From positions 21,099-85,098 of the forward strand of contig ONAD01000011.1 of NCBI GenBank assembly GCA_900315735.1: DNA of 64,000 bases. The letters run 5' to 3'. Of the stretch, positions 18,111-26,562 are shown piece after piece. The stretch's first letter is position 1. The number at the start of each line of letters is the position of its first letter. The position numbers and the translations under genes are program-made. Below the pieces are notes generated by a model. It had not been told where the DNA came from and made no database searches. It saw nothing but the letters and a program-made list of their open reading frames with translations. This DNA comes from an uncultured Lachnospiraceae bacterium. GTDB taxonomy: Bacteria; Bacillota; Clostridia; Lachnospirales; Lachnospiraceae.

Positions 18111-18969
18111 TATTTTGAACCTCCTCAATAATTTTATTTGGGGTAGATGCCCCTGCGGTAATACCTACGTTATCAATGGATCGAAGCACTGCCGGATCCA
18201 AATCATCTATGGTTTGTATATAGTAAGTATTTGCACATTCATTTTTACATATTTCAAATAACTTCTGTGTGTTGGAACTGCTCTTCCCCCCAATCACAAT
18301 CATTGCTTCAACTTCTTTTGCCAAAGCCCTCGACTGGGTCTGCCGCTCTTCCGTTGCATTACAGATTGTATTTAAAACAATTATATCATAACCTTTTTTA
18401 TTTATAATTTCAACTAATTCTTGAAATTTATTGTAGTTAAATGTCGTTTGTGATACGATACAAACCTTTTTTCCTTCTGGAACATGGAATTTTTCTGCCT
18501 CTTCCTTCGTTCCAATCACGGTAATTTCTGTTTCTTTTCCCCATCCGCGGATTCCTTCTACCTCCGGATGGCTGGCATTTCCGATAATCACAACATGATA
18601 ACCGGCTTCTCCATATTCCCGTACATGGCGGTGAATCTTCTTTACAAAAGGACAGGTAGCATCTACGATATGATAACCGGCTTCTTCTAACTGCTGATAG
18701 ATTTTCTCACCAACACCGTGGGAACGGATGACGATGGTTCCCTTTTCTGATTTTTCTATTTCAGAAATATCATGGATTACGGTTACACCCTTTGCTTCTA
18801 AATCCTTTACCACTTCTTCATTATGAATAATCGGTCCGTAGGTATAAATTGGCTCTTTTGTTCCATCCTTTGTTTCATCTTTTGTTTCAAGCTGTGCATA
18901 GACCATATCCACTGCCCGCTTTACGCCAAAGCAGAAGCCTGCACTTTTTGCAACTCTGACATTTTTCAT
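18091..18969 (-). CDS. ispH: 4-hydroxy-3-methylbut-2-enyl diphosphate reductase (IspH/LytB)
   Basis: 292 aa. Last enzyme of the MEP isoprenoid pathway, making IPP and DMAPP. Three cluster cysteines are in place: C13 (AGFCFGVKRA), C106 (DATCPFVKK) and C203 (NTICNATEERQ), with the catalytic Glu and SSNT-type substrate loop (GGKSSSNTQKL). Residues about 28-40 hold a Lys/Asp/Glu/Thr insertion encoded by short DNA repeats. One base separates it from cmk. Confidence 0.96.
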   Translation of the reverse strand: MKNVRVAKSAGFCFGVKRAVDMVYAQLETKDETKDGTKEPIYTYGPIIHNEEVVKDLEAKGVTVIHDISEIEKSEKGTIVIRSHGVGEKIYQQLEEAGYHIVDATCPFVKKIHRHVREYGEAGYHVVIIGNASHPEVEGIRGWGKETEITVIGTKEEAEKFHVPEGKKVCIVSQTTFNYNKFQELVEIINKKGYDIIVLNTICNATEERQTQSRALAKEVEAMIVIGGKSSSNTQKLFEICKNECANTYYIQTIDDLDPAVLRSIDNVGITAGASTPNKIIEEVQNNVRNEF

Positions 18970-18970
18970 A

Positions 18971-19636
18971 TTAACATTTTTCCCTGTAAATATTTTTGAT
19001 GGCTGCTACCACTTCTTCAATTCCCATATCAGAAGAATCTACGAGAATGGCGTCCTCTGCCTGCTTTAATGGAGAAATCTCCCGGTGCATATCCTGATAA
19101 TCGCGGTCTGCAATATCCTTTTTAATCACTTCCAAGTCACAGGCAACACCTTTTTCCTGCAATTCCTGATATCTTCTTTCTGCTCTTGTCTCAACACTTG
19201 CAGTAAGATAAATCTTTACCTGAGCATTTGGCAGTACACAGGTTCCGATATCTCTTCCATCCATAATCACATCTTTATCTGATGCAAGCTTCTGCTGCAA
19301 TTCTACCAGTTTTTTGCGGACATCCTTATAAACACTGGTGGCAGATGCCATTTTGCCAACTTCCTCTTTCCGGATTTCTTTGCTGACATTCTCTCCATTT
19401 AAAAGCACCTGCTGTTCGCCATTCTCATAGGCAATGGATACTTCCACTGTCTTGCAGGCATCTGAGATTGCTGCTTCATCCTCTTTGGCAATGCCATTTC
19501 TCATAAAATACAATGCCATGCTCCGATACATGGCTCCTGTATCTACATATATAAAAGAAAGTTCCTTTGCAAGCTGTTTTGCTATGGTACTTTTTCCGGC
19601 TCCTGCCGGTCCGTCGATTGCTATATTAAAACTCAT
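18971..19636 (-). CDS. cmk: Cytidylate kinase
   Basis: 221 aa. Phosphorylates CMP and dCMP with ATP. P-loop GPAGAGKST at residues 9-17, then YVDTGAMYRSMALY, VIMDGRDIGTCVLPNA and the lid arginines near RYQELQEKG. The order flavoprotein-cmk-ispH-rpsA on one strand is usual for Lachnospiraceae. AGGA precedes the ATG. Confidence 0.96.
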   Translation of the reverse strand: MSFNIAIDGPAGAGKSTIAKQLAKELSFIYVDTGAMYRSMALYFMRNGIAKEDEAAISDACKTVEVSIAYENGEQQVLLNGENVSKEIRKEEVGKMASATSVYKDVRKKLVELQQKLASDKDVIMDGRDIGTCVLPNAQVKIYLTASVETRAERRYQELQEKGVACDLEVIKKDIADRDYQDMHREISPLKQAEDAILVDSSDMGIEEVVAAIKNIYREKC

Positions 19637-19722
19637 TTTTTATCCTCCGATTTTTTGTTTTCCAATTTTTCTACTACTTCTGCTGTTACTTTCCTGCCAT
19701 TTTCTGCAATTCGTTATTTTCT

Positions 19723-20958
19723 TTATTCGTTTCCAATGCTGCTTCCTGCCAGATATCCGGTAGACCAGGCAATCTGCAGATTAAAGCCGCCGGTAAATGC
19801 ATCTAAATCCAGTACCTCTCCGGCAAAATAAAGATGCTTTACTAATTTCGATTCCATGGTTGACGGATTTACCTCTTTTACGGAAACACCACCCTTTGTA
19901 ATAATGGCTTCCGAAAAGCCTCGCAACCCGGTCAGCGTAACCGGAAACTTCTTCGTCAGTTCTACTAAGCGCTGCCGTTCCTCTTTGGTCACTTCATTGA
20001 CGCGTTTTTCCGGTGGAATCTTGGCAAGCCGTAAAATAATCGGCAGGAATTTGGATGGATATAATTTTTCAATTCCATGAATCACCTGGCGGTTTTTGGC
20101 TTCCTCAAAATCTCTTAAAATTCTGTGGTCTAACTGTTCTTCTGAAAGTGCCGGTTTCCAGTCAATATATAATTGCAGCGGCTGTTTTCTTCCCGCATCA
20201 TTTACCACACTGCTGGCACTTAACATCAGAGGGCCGCTTACGCCAAAATGGGTAAATAACATTTCTCCAAAAGCTTCATATAAAAGCTTTTTCCCCTGAT
20301 AAATGCTCGCCTTTACATTTTTTAAGGACAAACCCTGCAATTCTTTGACATATTCCTCTTCTGCGGTAAATGGCACAAGGGATGGGCTGCAGGTTTTGAT
20401 GGTATGTCCACATGCTTCTGCAAAACGATAGCCATCTCCGGTAGATCCGGTAGACGCATAAGAACAGCCGCCTGTTGCGATAACCACCGCATCTGCCGGC
20501 ATTTTCTTACCTTCTGCGGTAACTACTCCATGGACACTTCCATCTGATACCATAAGCTTTTCCACGGTTGTGTGATACATGATTTTTACTTTATGCGCAT
20601 CTAAGGAACGTTTTAAGGCTGCAATGACATCCGATGAATGGTCTGATACCGGAAATACACGGTTTCCCCGCTCCACCTTTACCGGGGTTCCATTCTGTTC
20701 AAAGAAATCCATAACCCGGAAATTATCATAAGAATAGATTGCACTGTATAAGAACTTGGCATTCCTTGGAATGTTCGAAAACAGTTCTTCCGTATCACAT
20801 GCATTGGTAAGGTTACATCTTCCTTTTCCGGTAATAAATAATTTTTTTCCGATTTTCTCATTGCGTTCTAACAATATGACCTGATGTCCCTGCTCTGCCG
20901 CCGCAATTGCTGCAAAACAGCCTGCCGGGCCACCACCGATTACAAGTACCTTACTCAT
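19723..20958 (-). CDS. NAD(P)/FAD-dependent oxidoreductase, HI0933/BaiN-like
   Basis: 411 aa. FAD-binding Rossmann motif at the N-terminus (VIGGGPAGCFAAIAAAEQG), GKGRCNLTNAC, VIATGGCSYASTGSTGDGY, and a C-terminal FAD motif (YFAGEVLDLDAFTGGFNLQ) define the HI0933-like family. Some relatives (BaiN) reduce bile-acid intermediates, others are called aminoacetone oxidases, so the substrate remains open. The start used overlaps the end of the RpiR gene by 8 bases. Confidence 0.88.
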   Translation of the reverse strand: MSKVLVIGGGPAGCFAAIAAAEQGHQVILLERNEKIGKKLFITGKGRCNLTNACDTEELFSNIPRNAKFLYSAIYSYDNFRVMDFFEQNGTPVKVERGNRVFPVSDHSSDVIAALKRSLDAHKVKIMYHTTVEKLMVSDGSVHGVVTAEGKKMPADAVVIATGGCSYASTGSTGDGYRFAEACGHTIKTCSPSLVPFTAEEEYVKELQGLSLKNVKASIYQGKKLLYEAFGEMLFTHFGVSGPLMLSASSVVNDAGRKQPLQLYIDWKPALSEEQLDHRILRDFEEAKNRQVIHGIEKLYPSKFLPIILRLAKIPPEKRVNEVTKEERQRLVELTKKFPVTLTGLRGFSEAIITKGGVSVKEVNPSTMESKLVKHLYFAGEVLDLDAFTGGFNLQIAWSTGYLAGSSIGNE

Positions 20959-21880
20959 CTGCATCTCCTAATTTGGCATATCTCATTTTGATTTTATCAT
21001 CAATATAATTAATTTCATCATTTTCATATACCTGGTATTCATTCCAGATATCCTCTAAAGTTTCCAATGTCTTGGCAACCTCACCCTGCTTCTTCATGCA
21101 CAGTGCAACAATCAGTGCATTAATAACACTAAGGGGTGCCACCAGAGAATCCACAATGGATGCCATGTCACTTCTTGCGATCAGGTTGCAGGAAGAATAT
21201 AAATTCATCGGGGAATGGACGCTGTCTGTCAACGTAATTACCTTGGCATTCCGGTTATTGGCAAATTCCATTGCTTTTAAGGTACGCATGGAATATCTTG
21301 GGAAACTGATTCCGATAATGACATCATCCTTACTGATTCGCACCATCTGCTCAAATAATTCACTGGAATTATTTGTCTGAAGCAGTGTAACATTTTCAAA
21401 CATCAGATTAAAGTAAAACGCCATAAAAGCTGCCAGTGGAGCGCAGCTTCGTATTCCAACAATATAAATATGTTTTGCTTTGATAATGGTATCGACTGCC
21501 AGTTCAAAAGCATGTTCATCAATATGCTCTAAAGTGTCCTTAATCTTCTCCTGATCCGACTGCAATACAGTTTCTAATATATGCGACTGGCTGATTCTTC
21601 CATAAGTCACTTCCATACGCTGTATGGAGTTGAGCTTATTGCGAACCATCTCCTCTAAAGCCTTCTGAAATTCCGGATAACCTTTATAGCCTAAATGTGT
21701 AGCAAAACGAACCACCGTCGATTCACTCACGCCTACTACCTGCCCCATTTTGGCTGCCGTAAGAAATACTGCCTTATCGTAATTATCCGTAATGTAGGTT
21801 GCTAAAATTTTCTGTCCTTTACTTAAACTTCCATAACATTCATTGATTCGACTCGTCAAATCATTGGTATTCCCATTCAT
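20951..21880 (-). CDS. MurR/RpiR family transcriptional regulator
   Basis: About 309 aa. N-terminal RpiR helix-turn-helix (about 1-77; AAKMGQVVGVSESTVVRFAT) and a C-terminal SIS sugar-phosphate binding domain (IYIVGIRSCAPLAAFMAFY, DVIIGISFPRYS). Such regulators sense phosphosugars. Its targets are not evident; it is the first gene of a run leading into the flavoprotein and cmk. The start used has AAGGA close by; an ATG eight codons upstream is possible. Confidence 0.9.
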   Translation of the reverse strand: MNGNTNDLTSRINECYGSLSKGQKILATYITDNYDKAVFLTAAKMGQVVGVSESTVVRFATHLGYKGYPEFQKALEEMVRNKLNSIQRMEVTYGRISQSHILETVLQSDQEKIKDTLEHIDEHAFELAVDTIIKAKHIYIVGIRSCAPLAAFMAFYFNLMFENVTLLQTNNSSELFEQMVRISKDDVIIGISFPRYSMRTLKAMEFANNRNAKVITLTDSVHSPMNLYSSCNLIARSDMASIVDSLVAPLSVINALIVALCMKKQGEVAKTLETLEDIWNEYQVYENDEINYIDDKIKMRYAKLGDADE

Positions 21881-21953
21881 AGTTCCTTCTTCTCGATTCT
21901 GCAAATATTTTGCAATTTTTATGTCATTTCAATACTTTTTTGCAGGATTTTTG

Positions 21954-22595
21954 TCAACTTCCATGTCTTCTTGCAATTTCCTGCTTCTGTTTTAAGGCGA
22001 CATAGGTCCCCAAATCAAGATTTGCCTGCTTTACGGTACACCCTACCACCATCTTGGTCTCGTCCACCGGTTCCTGGCGGACTGCCATACCGGATAACTG
22101 CACTTTAAGCCTGCTTGCTTTATCTTCAAACGTCAAATGAAACGGTCCCATGGAAAGATTATTCATATTCGGCTGTCCCACAAAGGACACTCCGGTAGCA
22201 CTGATGTCTTTCACAATCACAGAATGATTTGCTCTGGTGCTGTCAACGGATAATGTTCCATCCAGTCCCAGATACTGACGGTATGCCTGTCTGCGGTTCC
22301 ATTTCATTCCGTCACGCTTGCATACAATTGCATGATATTTCTCTTTTCCAGCCTGGACGGTCTGCATTCTGCAGCCCTCCCATATCAGTGGTTTGACTCC
22401 ATCTTCCATATAAATCACACTGATATGTACCTTATCTCCGGAAAAATTAATAATTTTCCCCTCATAACGTATTGGCTCAATTAATAAAATGCCTTCTTTT
22501 CCGAAAGCAACTGTACTATCATATTCCGCTGAAGCATTCTCCACTTTCACCAGTACCTGTACTGGCTCCCCCGTTCCCAATTCATACAGTTTCAT
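21954..22595 (-). CDS. PilZ domain protein (c-di-GMP receptor, YcgR-like)
   Basis: 213 aa. The N-terminal YcgR-N-type barrel is followed by a PilZ domain with the c-di-GMP binding marks RRQAYR (about 111-116) and DISATGVSF. YcgR-type proteins slow the flagellar motor when c-di-GMP is high. With cheR in the same neighbourhood it points to a motile lifestyle. The start lies inside a 48-codon ORF upstream, suggesting coupling. Confidence 0.87.
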   Translation of the reverse strand: MKLYELGTGEPVQVLVKVENASAEYDSTVAFGKEGILLIEPIRYEGKIINFSGDKVHISVIYMEDGVKPLIWEGCRMQTVQAGKEKYHAIVCKRDGMKWNRRQAYRQYLGLDGTLSVDSTRANHSVIVKDISATGVSFVGQPNMNNLSMGPFHLTFEDKASRLKVQLSGMAVRQEPVDETKMVVGCTVKQANLDLGTYVALKQKQEIARRHGS

Positions 22596-22728
22596 TGTCC
22601 TTCACCTTTTCCCTCTCCAAATACCGTGAAAGAACTGCCACAATATTTTCAAATGCTTTGCTGTGAAATTTGTCTACCCCATGACAAATGATAACTTCAT
22701 CATAGCAATCTTTTGCCCTCTTGTCCAT
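22582..22728 (-). CDS. Small hypothetical ORF (48 aa) overlapping pilZ
   Basis: An open frame of 48 codons (MDKRAKDCYDEVIICHG at the start, ending KVKDNETV) that overlaps the first 14 bases of pilZ. Not recognised. The amino acid mix looks like protein and the overlap fits translational coupling, but the SD is weak and no clear promoter separates it from the decarboxylase terminator just upstream. It may be a real leader peptide or a chance ORF. Confidence 0.4.
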   Translation of the reverse strand: MDKRAKDCYDEVIICHGVDKFHSKAFENIVAVLSRYLEREKVKDNETV

Positions 22729-22740
22729 AGAATTTTTTGT

Positions 22741-22754
22741 GCTACTCGCGTAAA
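22741..22754. repeat. Post-terminator repeat, third partial copy
   Basis: GCTACTCGCGTAAA matches 13 of 14 bases of the segment found next to the malQ terminator (58060-58073). It lies directly behind the decarboxylase terminator. Confidence 0.4.
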
Positions 22755-22756
22755 TG

Positions 22757-22794
22757 CAAAACAGCTACAGACTATTTGTCTGTAGCTGTTTTTT
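22757..22794 (-). terminator. Intrinsic terminator of the decarboxylase operon
   Basis: AAAACAGCTACAGAC and GTCTGTAGCTGTTTT form a 15-bp stem with a 5-base loop, 36 bases after the oadA stop. T-runs on both strands flank it. Confidence 0.88.
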
Positions 22795-22829
22795 CTACTG
22801 ATACAGATACGATACGGATAGCAGGTATC

Positions 22830-24248
22830 CTATACCGGATATGCTCCGTTCTTTGTATCTGCAATTGTTGTATCAACTTTTGTCTGCTGTGCCTGACGAT
22901 ATTTGAAGAATTCAGTAGCAACCTGTGGGAATAATGCATAAGATAATACATCTTCATCCTGCTGTTTGTACTGTTTCATTTCAGCTTCAATCTTGTCTAA
23001 TTCAGGCTCAAGTAAATCTGCCGGACGGCAGGTAATTGCCTTTTCTTTGTCAGCGCCGAGAACCTTATCCACAACTTCCGGATTGAAAGGTTTTACAGTC
23101 TGACCATATTTTCCAAGAAGGATATCCTTGGTCTCTTTGGTAGCAACTTTGTAACGCTCACCCATTAATACGTTAAATACAGCCTGTGTACCAACAATCT
23201 GGGAAGAAGGTGTAACAAGTGGTGGCTCACCAAGGTCTTTACGAACGCGAGGTACTTCAGCCAGTACTTCTTCGTATTTGTCTTCTTTTCCCTGCTCTTT
23301 TAACTGGGAAATCAGGTTGGATAACATTCCACCCGGTACCTGATATAACAAAGTCTTGATATTAACACCAAGTACCTTTGGATTCATCAGACCGCTGTCT
23401 AACGCTTCTTCACGCATTGGACGGAAGTAATCAGCGATTTCAGCCAGTTTGTTCTGGTCAAGACCGGTATCATACTGTGTTCCCTTGAATGCTTCTACCA
23501 TAACTTCGGTTGCAGGCTGGCTGGTACCAAGTGCAAATGGTGACATTGCAGTATCGATAATGTCACATCCAGCTTCTACTGCTTTCATATATGTCATGGA
23601 AGCTACACCGGAAGTATAATGTGTATGAAGTTCGATTGGGAGGCTGGTTGAAGATTTCAAAGCCTGAATCAGTTCAGTTGCTTTCTGAGGAACTAAAAGT
23701 CCTGCCATATCCTTAATACATAAGGAATCAGCACCCATATCTTCTACTCTCTTTGCCATTTCCATCCAGTAATCTAAAGTATAAGCATCACCTAATGTAT
23801 AAGATAATGCAACCTGGGCATGTCCTTTTTCTTTGTTACATGCTGTTACTGCTGTCTGAAGGTTACGAACATCATTTAAGCAGTCAAAAATACGGATAAT
23901 ATCAATTCCATTTGCAATAGATTTCTGTACGAAATACTCAACAACATCATCTGCATATGGACGATATCCTAAGATATTCTGTCCACGGAACAGCATCTGA
24001 AGTTTTGTTTTTTTAAATCCATCTCTTAACTTACGAAGTCTGTCCCATGGATCTTCCTTTAAGAAACGAAGGCAGGCATCGAATGTTGCTCCACCCCAGC
24101 ACTCTACTGCATAATATCCAACTTCATCCATTTTTGGGACGATTGGAAGCATCTGTTCTGTTGTCATTCTGGTTGCAATCAGAGACTGATGTGCATCACG
24201 AAGAACAGTTTCTGTAATTTTTAAAGGTTTTTTCATTTCTTCTGACAT
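22830..24248 (-). CDS. oadA: Oxaloacetate decarboxylase alpha / pyruvate carboxylase B-type carboxyltransferase
   Basis: 472 aa from MSEEMKKP. DRE-TIM barrel carboxyltransferase: ETVLRDAHQSLIATRM, GGATFDACLRFL, MLFRGQNILGY, DMAGLL and ELHTHYTSG are all seen, followed by the PYC_OADA conserved domain. The C-terminal biotinyl domain of full-length OadA is absent; a separate biotin carrier is encoded two genes upstream. It would move a carboxyl group between pyruvate/oxaloacetate and carrier biotin. Last gene of the operon. Confidence 0.93.
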   Translation of the reverse strand: MSEEMKKPLKITETVLRDAHQSLIATRMTTEQMLPIVPKMDEVGYYAVECWGGATFDACLRFLKEDPWDRLRKLRDGFKKTKLQMLFRGQNILGYRPYADDVVEYFVQKSIANGIDIIRIFDCLNDVRNLQTAVTACNKEKGHAQVALSYTLGDAYTLDYWMEMAKRVEDMGADSLCIKDMAGLLVPQKATELIQALKSSTSLPIELHTHYTSGVASMTYMKAVEAGCDIIDTAMSPFALGTSQPATEVMVEAFKGTQYDTGLDQNKLAEIADYFRPMREEALDSGLMNPKVLGVNIKTLLYQVPGGMLSNLISQLKEQGKEDKYEEVLAEVPRVRKDLGEPPLVTPSSQIVGTQAVFNVLMGERYKVATKETKDILLGKYGQTVKPFNPEVVDKVLGADKEKAITCRPADLLEPELDKIEAEMKQYKQQDEDVLSYALFPQVATEFFKYRQAQQTKVDTTIADTKNGAYPV

Positions 24249-24258
24249 TTCTATCCTC

Positions 24259-25410
24259 CTATATACCAAAGATTGCCATAAATACACCGGCAGCTACTGC
24301 TGTACCGATAACACCGGCAACGTTTGGTCCCATTGCATGCATAAGTAAAAAGTTTGTCGGGTCTTCTTCTGCACCGACCTTCTGCGATACACGCGCAGCC
24401 ATAGGCACGGCAGAAACTCCGGCAGAACCAATCAACGGATTAATCTTTCCTTTGGTAATCCAGCAAAGCAGTTTTCCGAAGAGAACTCCGGCTGTAGTAC
24501 CAAACATAAATGCAATCAGTCCAAGAGCAACAATCTTAAGTGTACTGATATTTAAGAATGCTTCTGCACTGGTAGATGCACCAACGGAAGTACCCAGAAG
24601 AATAACTACGATATACATCAAAGCATTGGATGCTGTATCTGTAAGCTGTCTAACTACACCAGACTCACGGAAGAGGTTACCAAGCATAAGCATACCAACC
24701 AACGGAGCAGTTGTCGGAAGAATCAGACATACAATTGTAGTAACTACGATTGGGAACAAAATCTTCTCCAGTTTGGATACCGGACGAAGGTTCTCCATCT
24801 TGATTGCACGTTCTTTCTTTGTTGTAAACAGTTTCATAATTGGCGGCTGAATAATCGGAACCAGAGACATATAAGAATATGCTGCCACCGCAATCGGTCC
24901 CATTAATGCAGTCTGTCCTAATTTACCGGCAAGGAAGATAGAGGTAGGACCATCTGCTCCACCGATAATAGATACGGCTGCTGCTCCCTTGTCATTGAAT
25001 CCCATCAGAATTGCAAGCAGGTAAGCTCCGAAAATACCGAACTGTGCTGCGGCTCCTAAAAGGAAGCTGATTGGGTTTGCAATCAAAGGGCCAAAGTCTG
25101 TCATCGCACCAACTCCAAGGAAAATCAGAGAAGGTAAGATTGACCACTCATCCAGAGTATAGAAATAATAAAGTAAACCACCAACACCATTGCTGGTCTC
25201 TTCTGGACTTGCAATAATGTCCGGATAAATGTTAACCAGAAGCATACCAAATGCAATCGGAACCAGAAGAAGAGGTTCATAACCTTTCTTGATTGCCAGA
25301 TATAAGAATACACAGGCAATTACAATCATAAGGTAGTTACCCCAGGTCAGGTTAAAGAATGCAGTCTGATGCAGGAGGTTACTCATTGTGTCTCCAACAT
25401 AACTTAACAT
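24259..25410 (-). CDS. oadB: Sodium-translocating decarboxylase beta subunit
   Basis: 383 aa integral membrane protein of the OadB/GcdB/MmdB family. It decarboxylates carboxybiotin and exports sodium. Family marks: LIFLGVGAMTDFGPLIANP, SIIGGADGPTSIFLAGKL (the critical Asp and Ser/Thr region), and NFLLMHAMGPNVAGVIGTA near the end. Strong AGGAGGAAAATT before the start. 10 bases before oadA. Confidence 0.95.
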   Translation of the reverse strand: MLSYVGDTMSNLLHQTAFFNLTWGNYLMIVIACVFLYLAIKKGYEPLLLVPIAFGMLLVNIYPDIIASPEETSNGVGGLLYYFYTLDEWSILPSLIFLGVGAMTDFGPLIANPISFLLGAAAQFGIFGAYLLAILMGFNDKGAAAVSIIGGADGPTSIFLAGKLGQTALMGPIAVAAYSYMSLVPIIQPPIMKLFTTKKERAIKMENLRPVSKLEKILFPIVVTTIVCLILPTTAPLVGMLMLGNLFRESGVVRQLTDTASNALMYIVVILLGTSVGASTSAEAFLNISTLKIVALGLIAFMFGTTAGVLFGKLLCWITKGKINPLIGSAGVSAVPMAARVSQKVGAEEDPTNFLLMHAMGPNVAGVIGTAVAAGVFMAIFGI

Positions 25411-25420
25411 AATTTTCCTC

Positions 25421-25786
25421 CTAGTTGTTCATTGTAGCAAGTAATGCTCCTGCTTCTACGCTGTCACCAACTGCAACTTCGATGCTTGCAACTGTTCCGT
25501 CTTCCGGTGCAACAACAGGAGTCTCCATTTTCATAATTTCAAGAATCAGAACTGCATCACCTTTCTTTACTGCTGTTCCAGGCTGAGCCTCAATCTTGAA
25601 TACTTTTCCGGCTGCTCCGGCTTCAATCTTGATGCTTCCTGCTCCGGCTGCTGCCTTAGGTGCTGCTGCTTTTGCTGCAGGAGCTGCTGCCTTTCTTGGT
25701 GCAGCTACAGGTGCAGATGCTGCTCCGTTCTCTTCTACGGTAACATCATAAACATTTCCATTTACTGTAATTGTATAGTTTTTCAT
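25421..25786 (-). CDS. Biotin carboxyl carrier subunit of the decarboxylase
   Basis: 121 aa. A short N-terminal strand region, an Ala/Pro-rich flexible linker (about 22-50), and a biotinyl domain with EIMKMETPV; K86 is the biotinylated lysine. Equivalent to GcdC/MmdC or the 1.3S subunit of transcarboxylase. It carries carboxyl groups between the two carboxyltransferases of this operon and OadB. Confidence 0.94.
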   Translation of the reverse strand: MKNYTITVNGNVYDVTVEENGAASAPVAAPRKAAAPAAKAAAPKAAAGAGSIKIEAGAAGKVFKIEAQPGTAVKKGDAVLILEIMKMETPVVAPEDGTVASIEVAVGDSVEAGALLATMNN

Positions 25787-25814
25787 CTTTATATCCTCCT
25801 AATTATTCTTCAAA

Positions 25815-26549
25815 CTATCTTCTCTTAATGGAACGTACTACAAATCCATCTGTAGAACTTCCTGTTGCTGCCGCAATTGCAGCAGAGATAACTGCAACAA
25901 GTTCCAAGTCGTCCTGAACCTGCTCTTCTTTCTGAGCAATCTGTTCCACTACTTTATCTTCTTTTGCAGTAGTTGCATCAGCTGCATTCTTTTTCTTATT
26001 CTGTAAATAAGGAATAATACGGAATGCATAAATAATAATACTGATTAAAATTAAGATTACAAATACGGTACCCATGCCCATAAGTGTATTCATTCCGGCT
26101 TTACCCATTTTCTCACCAAGTGAATATACCTTATCAAATGTCATACTGGTAAGTTCCGGTGTATCGGTAGTTGTATTAAATACAACAGTAAAGCTCAAAT
26201 CACGATTGGAATAATTCAATGTCTGTTCCATTACCATTGTCTTATTGGACTCTGTCATGGTAAAGTCACCAAATCCCTGGAAGTCTCCTTCGTCAGCAAC
26301 AGCCTCTTTCCAGCTGCTATAGAAGTTGTAATTTACTGCATCACTCTTCTCTGACATAGAAGAAAGTGCATTATCAATATCTGCTTCTGACACAGTAGTC
26401 ATCTGCTGTACTGTCTGCTGTACTGTATCCTTCCACTGGTCATAGGTGCCTCCATTGAATGTTATTGAAGTCTGATCTGTCTTACCACAGGCCGTAATAG
26501 AAAATGCAAGCACAAAAACACATACAAGCATCCACAATTTTTTCTTCAT
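25815..26549 (-). CDS. OadG-family decarboxylase subunit with lipoprotein N-terminus
   Basis: 244 aa. Signal peptide and lipobox (SITACG, Cys21), an exported domain of about 135 residues, one membrane helix at about 160-179 (GTVFVILILISIIIYAFRI), then a cytoplasmic tail with a Val/Ala-rich end (LVAVISAAIAAATG). The membrane helix plus tail is OadG-like, which ties OadB to the catalytic subunits; the lipoprotein domain in front is an addition relative to classical ~80-aa OadG. Longer upstream start disfavoured because the signal peptide begins here. Confidence 0.8.
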   Translation of the reverse strand: MKKKLWMLVCVFVLAFSITACGKTDQTSITFNGGTYDQWKDTVQQTVQQMTTVSEADIDNALSSMSEKSDAVNYNFYSSWKEAVADEGDFQGFGDFTMTESNKTMVMEQTLNYSNRDLSFTVVFNTTTDTPELTSMTFDKVYSLGEKMGKAGMNTLMGMGTVFVILILISIIIYAFRIIPYLQNKKKNAADATTAKEDKVVEQIAQKEEQVQDDLELVAVISAAIAAATGSSTDGFVVRSIKRR

Positions 26550-26562
26550 AAGATTCACCTTT

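Noticed and set aside
18091..18128. Frameshifted ispH-rpsA fusion
   Set aside because: ispH has a clean TGA and S1 has a strong SD and ATG of its own, so two separate proteins are the simpler reading.
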